The notes under the pieces are model-generated. The model was not told the DNA's origin. It did no database searches and saw nothing but the letters and a program-made list of their open reading frames with translations. This document shows positions 59,880-64,000 of a stretch of DNA of 64,000 nt, piece after piece; within the stretch, counting starts at the first letter, position 1; every line of letters begins with the position of its first letter. The stretch is taken from the NCBI GenBank assembly GCA_031549345.1, contig JAVBPY010000006.1, forward strand, positions 248,001-312,000. The letters run 5' to 3'. The position numbers and the translations under genes were made by a program. This DNA comes from CASFRF01 sp031549345 (GTDB taxonomy: Bacteria; Verrucomicrobiota; Lentisphaeria; Victivallales; Victivallaceae).

Positions 59880-62213
59880 TCACGGCGTCTTGGTTGTAAT
59901 ATCCTTGGCGGCTGCCTTTTCCGCGGCTGCCTTTTCCGCGGCTTTTTGGCGGGCCATTTCCAGGGCGTTCAGGGTGTCTTTGGCAAGTTTATTGTCCGGA
60001 AAAACCCGGAGGAGCGATCTGCATTGTGCGGAGCAAAGGAGGACGTCGCTGCCCGTGGCGAGTTCGCGGATCGTATTTTCCGTGGAGATTCTCCAGGCCT
60101 CCAGGGCGCGCGGCGAAACTTCGCCTCTCTGGGCCGCCTCGGCAAGCAGGCGTTCGGTTTCCGCATACTTCTTATTTTCAAACAACCGTATGGCATAGGA
60201 CTCCCGGGCGAAGGGGGAGTTGGCGTCGATGGCATGGGCGCGGCGGGCCAGATCGAGCGCTTTGGCTGTGTTTTTTGCGTCTTTGCCGTTGCCGAGGGCG
60301 GCATAGAGCTCCGACATATTGACGAGGACCAGGACGTTATTGGGCTGCATTTTAAGGAGTCGCTCGAAAACGGCAATGGCCGGAAGCAGGTAATCGGTTT
60401 CGCCGAGCAAACTGGCTGTGCGGAAAAGCATGTCGGCGTTTTCGTTCGTGGCTTCCATCATGGCCGGGTCTTCGACGATCCGCATCAGAATTTCATGCAT
60501 TTTTTCACGGTTCTTTTCGGCGTATGCCTTTTCGGCGCCGGCCAGGCGGGCCGCGGAGCGGAAATTGGCGTCGGGGCTGGCGGCGAGAAACGTTTCAAGG
60601 TTTGTCAATTCCCGTATCAATTTATGTTGCGAGCAAAATTTCAGGTACATGGTCAGCAGTTTTTGATTCGCGGGATCTTTGTGATACAGCGCGGTGAAGG
60701 CATTGGCGGCCTCCTGAACCTTCTTCCGCCCCTCCAGGGAGGCGATGATTTGGAGCTGCGCCGAAATGTTTCCGGGGGCGCCTTTCAGATGCGTCCGGGC
60801 ATACTTGCCCGCGGCGGCGAAATCCCCTTTTTGCAGGTAGAAGTCCGCCGCGATAGTAAGCAGCGCGGGATCGTTCGGATACAAATCCAACGCATTGTCG
60901 ATATCCAGCTGCGACATGGCATTGTTCCTGAATGAGTGCGTGATGACGGCGCGGGTGAAGATGATATCGTTTTCATTCAGTTTCAGCATCTGGCCGGAAA
61001 TCCGCGCTGCCGCATCCAATTCGTTTTTCTGCAGCAAATCGAGGGTGAAAGCCTGGACCATATTCGTGCAATCGGTTTTCAACGCGGGGCTGGATTTCAT
61101 GGCATGGAGTTGAGTGTAGTACAACATGACCGCGTCCGGGTTCCGCAGTTTGACGGCGTTGTACAACAGCAGCAGTTGGGCGATCGGGGTGTTGGGGTAT
61201 CCGTTGCCGAGATGGGCGATCTTTTGCGCCAGGAGGGCGTCGTCTTTTTTCAGGAACGCGGCCAGGGCTTCCAGATAGTAGCCGGCTTGGACATTTTGTT
61301 TGTTTCCCTCTCTATATTTCAGGGCAAGGGCAAGAATTTCATCGGGCTGATTCGCCGCGGCCAAGGCTTCGCCATAACGCATTGCGCCGCGGGGAGCCAA
61401 GCCCTTTGAATTTGCTCTGTAAAGTTTTACGGATTCCTCCGTTTTCCCTGTCAAAAAATAGAAATGCGCGAGGTTCAGCGCTCCGGTCAGGGGGTTGAAA
61501 GAAACGGTCTTCCGCAAATATTTTTCAGCGTCCGCTATTTTTCCGGAGTAAAGATAGTAGTCGGCAAGGGTCATTTGCGCGTAAAAAGCCGCGGCATCGT
61601 CGCCTTCCACGAGCGCTTCAAATCCGGCAATTTTTTGAGGGGTCATCGCGGGACCGGGGGCGATGTAGAGGGCGGTCAACCGGCCCAAAGGTGAATTCAG
61701 GAGTTCGTTGTCTTTGATTTTTTCGAACTCGGCTTTTCCTTCGCGGGGCTTTCCTTGATGGGCGAAAGAAAATGCCAGCAGCAGCAAATGGCGGTCGGAG
61801 GTCAGAGGACGCATTTTTTCCAATTTGACCTGCAGCCAGTTCGTGTTGCCGCTTTGCAGAAACGCGGCAAGCATCGACTCGATGTATTCCGGCTTGAACG
61901 CATTGAGGCGCGCCGCGCGGGCCCACAACATGCCGGCCTCGGACCAATGGTTCAATTTTTCAGAAACAACCGCCAGTTTGACCACCGCGTCTTCGTTGTT
62001 GCTGTCGGACTGAAGGGCTTCTTTCAGGAGCTTCTCGGCGAGGTCCCAATCGTTTTTATTGAAGGCTGCTACGGCATTTCCGTATCGCTGCACTTTGCGG
62101 TGATTGCGCACGATGTGGTACGAAACGGCCAGCAGCGCGGCCACGATAAGGCAGGACAGGGCAACCAGAAGCAGGACCTTCAATCGTGAAATTTTTTGCG
62201 ATTTTGCAACCAT
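59880..62213 (-). CDS. Membrane-anchored TPR protein of the exosortase operon
   Basis: 777 residues. A membrane helix near the start (KVLLLVALSCLIVAALLAVS) anchors a long series of TPR repeats facing the periplasm, e.g. AVAAFNKNDWDLAEKLLKEA and LYPNDPALLTIAADFYLQKG. TPR proteins of the PrsT type are usual in exosortase/EPS loci. The ATG is preceded by CAGGA. It is first in the operon under a good promoter. Role in assembling the surface or exopolysaccharide complex is inferred. Confidence 0.85.
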   Translation of the reverse strand: MVAKSQKISRLKVLLLVALSCLIVAALLAVSYHIVRNHRKVQRYGNAVAAFNKNDWDLAEKLLKEALQSDSNNEDAVVKLAVVSEKLNHWSEAGMLWARAARLNAFKPEYIESMLAAFLQSGNTNWLQVKLEKMRPLTSDRHLLLLAFSFAHQGKPREGKAEFEKIKDNELLNSPLGRLTALYIAPGPAMTPQKIAGFEALVEGDDAAAFYAQMTLADYYLYSGKIADAEKYLRKTVSFNPLTGALNLAHFYFLTGKTEESVKLYRANSKGLAPRGAMRYGEALAAANQPDEILALALKYREGNKQNVQAGYYLEALAAFLKKDDALLAQKIAHLGNGYPNTPIAQLLLLYNAVKLRNPDAVMLYYTQLHAMKSSPALKTDCTNMVQAFTLDLLQKNELDAAARISGQMLKLNENDIIFTRAVITHSFRNNAMSQLDIDNALDLYPNDPALLTIAADFYLQKGDFAAAGKYARTHLKGAPGNISAQLQIIASLEGRKKVQEAANAFTALYHKDPANQKLLTMYLKFCSQHKLIRELTNLETFLAASPDANFRSAARLAGAEKAYAEKNREKMHEILMRIVEDPAMMEATNENADMLFRTASLLGETDYLLPAIAVFERLLKMQPNNVLVLVNMSELYAALGNGKDAKNTAKALDLARRAHAIDANSPFARESYAIRLFENKKYAETERLLAEAAQRGEVSPRALEAWRISTENTIRELATGSDVLLCSAQCRSLLRVFPDNKLAKDTLNALEMARQKAAEKAAAEKAAAKDITTKTP

Positions 62214-62308
62214 AACTGTATCCTGTATTTGTTTTTTCTTTGAAACGCATGGGGTTACGTCTTTGACTCCACATGTCGTACATCGGAATCCGCCAATGAC
62301 GTTGTACT

Positions 62309-62337
62309 ACAATAGCATCTTTATGGTGATATTGCAA
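62309..62337 (-). promoter_or_regulatory. Promoter of the exosortase operon
   Basis: Minus strand: TTGCAA at 62337-62332, 17-base spacer, TATTGT at 62314-62309, with TGC before the -10. The leader is about 88 bases. It faces away from the 62404 promoter, so both fire from the same 413-base gap (62214-62626). Confidence 0.7.
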
Positions 62338-62403
62338 TTTCATTACCGCGGAGTCGTCCTGAAAAAAAAGGCGCAAAAATATTCTTTTTCGTCATTCCGA
62401 TAC

Positions 62404-62431
62404 TTGACAATAAGATAATATGTTGTATAAT
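62404..62431 (+). promoter_or_regulatory. Consensus promoter of the second sorting-tail protein gene
   Basis: Perfect TTGACA at 62404-62409, 16-base spacer, perfect TATAAT at 62426-62431. Transcription would start near 62438, giving a leader of about 190 bases. In that leader CTGGGG (62528-62533) can pair with CCCCAG (62556-62561). Confidence 0.8.
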
Positions 62432-62626
62432 ATGTAATGATCACTGATTCGTATGAAAATTTCAGAGAATCAGAGGATGACAATCACTGGCGTTCAGGAA
62501 GTTTGTTGCTTGTTTTTTGTTCGTTGCCTGGGGCGGCGAGCGGGAGCAGGGAGCCCCCCAGATTTATCTGAAGCGCGGATCGTCTGTTGTAATTATTAAA
62601 GTAAAAAAATCGGGGGGACTGTGATT

Positions 62627-63364
62627 ATGAAGAAGAATTGGCTGTTTCTCGCTGTACTTGCAGTATTTTGCGGCACTGCAAACGCCGCCACAATGGTGAC
62701 GTATGGTACGCCTGTCATTGCGGCGAACAAGGATTTGATCTCCTCGCAGCTCGGCTGGCTCACACACGACGTTCCTGAAAGTTGGAATACGTCCAAAATC
62801 AATTTCAGCAGCGTATTCGGCGTGGAGTTCAACTCCAGCCTTTACGACGTGAAGGTTATCCTGATCGGTTCCAATTTCGGCATGACCGGCAACACAAATC
62901 TGAATGTGGACAATGCGTACGGCGTTGCCGGAAGCATGGAGCAGGTGCACAGCGGAGTTTCGACGTACACGGGCACGGAGTCTTACATTACGTACGACGT
63001 GAACGAGCCCGTGAGTCTGCTCGCGCACTCGCACGTGTTCAACACGGACTACGATGTGTTCAACAACAACACTCCTTCGTTTTCCTGGACCACCACGGAG
63101 CTTGAAACGCAGTATTTCACCGAAATAAACGGTGAACGTGTTCTGGTTACCGATATGTTGACGACCCTGCTCGTCGGTTTTGACGACAGCCCCGGCATCT
63201 GGGACAACGATTTCAACGACCTCATTCTCGGGATACAGCTTATCCCCAAGAGCCGGAACTCGGCGCCTTCGGGGCAGCCCCTGCCGGGCGCGTTGGCCGC
63301 GTTGTTCCTCAGCGGCGGTACGTTGGCAGTGCTCCGGCGCAGGAAGAAAAATACCGCGAAGTAA
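62627..63364 (+). CDS. Exported protein with DUF4114-like domain and exosortase-type sorting tail
   Basis: 245 residues. Signal peptide KKNWLFLAVLAVFCGTANAA, a Tyr/Asn/Thr-rich beta domain, then FDDSPGIWDNDFNDLILGI (about 187-205), the acidic motif of DUF4114 often found in surface proteins. The tail is PSGQPLPG, a hydrophobic stretch (ALAALFLSGGTLAVL) and a basic end (RRRKKNTAK). The ATG at 62627 starts KKN; a GTG six bases earlier is also possible. It is transcribed away from the exosortase operon and ends at a terminator. It is the most likely direct substrate of the exosortase. Confidence 0.85.
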   Translation: MKKNWLFLAVLAVFCGTANAATMVTYGTPVIAANKDLISSQLGWLTHDVPESWNTSKINFSSVFGVEFNSSLYDVKVILIGSNFGMTGNTNLNVDNAYGVAGSMEQVHSGVSTYTGTESYITYDVNEPVSLLAHSHVFNTDYDVFNNNTPSFSWTTTELETQYFTEINGERVLVTDMLTTLLVGFDDSPGIWDNDFNDLILGIQLIPKSRNSAPSGQPLPGALAALFLSGGTLAVLRRRKKNTAK

Positions 63365-63390
63365 TCATCTTCTCACCAAGAAGAGCATGA

Positions 63391-63426
63391 GAGGGAAAGA
63401 CCTTTTAATAAGGTTTTTCCCTCTTT
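63391..63426 (+). terminator. Terminator after the second sorting-tail gene
   Basis: GAGGGAAAGACCTT (63391-63404), 5-base loop, AAGGTTTTTCCCTC (63410-63423; one G:U), then TTT. It resembles the hairpin at 63716-63758. Confidence 0.85.
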
Positions 63427-63660
63427 CATTCTTCCCGCTTATGCAAAGTTCAAAAGATTCGCGTTGCATGGATGGCTTGTGGAGCCTTTTCCACTCTCCG
63501 GCGCCTTTAGACGGATGATCCTGTACCCGTTTAAGACATGTTCCGTTGCCGATCCCTCTGGAAAACCATACAAAGGCGTAGCCCTCGAATCGCCCCGCGG
63601 GTTCACACAATGCCGGTTCTATCATGCAGTATCTGGGTTATCCCATTATCGATATGGCTC
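63427..63660. other. Gap with no recognisable gene
   Basis: Part of the 420-base gap between the sorting-tail gene and hrpB. The open frames here are short, have no RBS and no recognisable protein. Nothing else clear is seen until the palindrome at 63661. Confidence 0.5.
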
Positions 63661-63686
63661 GCATTTCTCCCAATTGGGAGAAATGC
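63661..63686. repeat. 26-bp perfect palindrome
   Basis: GCATTTCTCCCAA followed directly by TTGGGAGAAATGC, i.e. zero spacer. It lies 30 bases before the larger hairpin. It has the form of a dimer binding site; no adjoining promoter is visible. Confidence 0.7.
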
Positions 63687-63715
63687 TACCCAAATAGGTT
63701 TGAAAAAGGGAGAGC

Positions 63716-63770
63716 GCGAGAGGGAAAAACCTTTCCTTAAAAGGTTTTTCCCTCTCGCATTTTTTCTTTT
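63716..63770. terminator. Strong hairpin terminator before hrpB 3' end
   Basis: A perfect 19-bp stem (63716-63734 with 63740-63758), 5-base loop, then ATTTTTTCTTTT on the plus strand. Its core (GAGGGAAAAACCTT/AAGGTTTTTCCCTC) is shared with the hairpin at 63391. It can stop both the plus-strand and the minus-strand hrpB transcript. Confidence 0.85.
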
Positions 63771-63784
63771 CCCATAGATTCCCC

Positions 63785-64000
63785 TTAGCTTTTCCGCGGC
63801 TTGGCGCGGGTGGTGGGAAGAGCGGAGGCGGGGTCTTCGGGCCATTCGTGGCGGGGGTAGCGGCTTTTCATCTCTTTACGTACCAATGCCCAGCTCCCGG
63901 CCCAGAAACCGGGGAGGTCGGCGGTGATTTGCACCGGGCGTTGGGCGGGCGAAAGGAGTTCCAGCTTCAGCGGAAAACGCCCCCCCATCCCAACGGCGGG
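63785..64000 (-). CDS. hrpB: ATP-dependent helicase HrpB, C-terminal end (5' part outside window)
   Basis: The last ~70 codons on the minus strand, open to the window edge. The segment LELLSPAQRPVQITADLPGF, then FWAGSWALVRKEMKSRYPRH and WPEDP is the conserved C-terminal domain of HrpB-type DEAH helicases. It ends with ALPTTRAKPRKS and a TAA at 63785. The helicase core lies outside, so activity cannot be judged. The role of HrpB in bacteria is unsettled. Confidence 0.9.
   Translation of the reverse strand, partial: PAVGMGGRFPLKLELLSPAQRPVQITADLPGFWAGSWALVRKEMKSRYPRHEWPEDPASALPTTRAKPRKS

Noticed and set aside
63464..63697. Short open frames in the gap before hrpB
   Set aside because: No RBS, no recognisable protein and they cross the palindrome.
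1..64000. CRISPR array, tRNA, rRNA or insertion sequence
   Set aside because: No spaced direct repeats, no cloverleaf-like or rRNA segment, and no transposase-like protein were seen.

Overview
The window looks like a chromosome segment of a PVC-superphylum bacterium, most likely Lentisphaerota (Victivallis-like) or a close Verrucomicrobia/Kiritimatiellota relative. The reasons are a GC-rich genome, a secG-linked gene cluster with the same order as the Akkermansia muciniphila Amuc_1102-1098 pilus-like locus, an exosortase system with short C-terminal anchors, two GH127 (DUF1680) arabinofuranosidase-type enzymes, and a Ser/Thr kinase with a DWG motif. No rRNA, tRNA, CRISPR array or transposase was seen. 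Taxonomy is inferred from gene content only.

Layout. 1-1.6 kb: the end of a phage head module (SU10/DUF5309-type capsid plus one small gene), closed by a terminator. 1.65-13.4 kb: tpiA, then secG and a six-gene envelope operon: Amuc_1102-like, a PilM-PilN fusion, Amuc_1100-like, Amuc_1099-like and two tandem secretins. 13.4-20.3 kb: pyrophosphate-type phosphofructokinase, gatC, gatA, a radical SAM protein and a GH127 enzyme in one tight run. 20.2-26.1 kb (minus): two units, TPR protein/second GH127 and NAD kinase-like/SDR/nth. 26.3-28.6 kb: a zinc-ribbon membrane protein, a small secreted protein, a QueD-like enzyme and a PerR-like regulator. 28.6-33.3 kb: a large FAD protein, a surface protein with a C-terminal sorting tail, and ilvC. 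33.3-40.8 kb: a GntR regulator, a membrane Ser/Thr kinase with an external Cache-like sensor, an unknown secreted protein, a methyltransferase and a PhoR/PhoB pair. 40.9-47.2 kb (minus): one six-gene run of ACT protein, PaaK-type ligase, degenerate hybrid histidine kinase, MFS transporter, transpeptidase-less class B PBP and a RodA/FtsW protein. 47.3-51.2 kb: a sugar-type ABC importer without ATPase. 51.3-56.4 kb: a PadR/membrane-protein pair and a Sel1-repeat protein. 56.4-57.8 kb: a zinc-type SmtB/CDF pair. 57.9-63.4 kb: an exosortase operon (TPR, exosortase, EpsI-like) diverging from a second protein with the same sorting tail. 63.8 kb to the end: the C-terminus of hrpB.

How the genes work together. 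The main theme is the cell envelope: SecG and the secretin/PilMNO-like machine, the exosortase system with two candidate substrates, RodA with a PBP-like partner, and extracytoplasmic sensing by the kinase, PhoR and PadR/HAAS-like modules. A second theme is plant or host glycan use (two GH127, a uronate-type SDR, a sugar importer). Eighteen intergenic regions carry recognisable promoters of the form TTGnnn-16/17-TATAnT, often with TGC before the -10, so operon boundaries can be drawn with some confidence.
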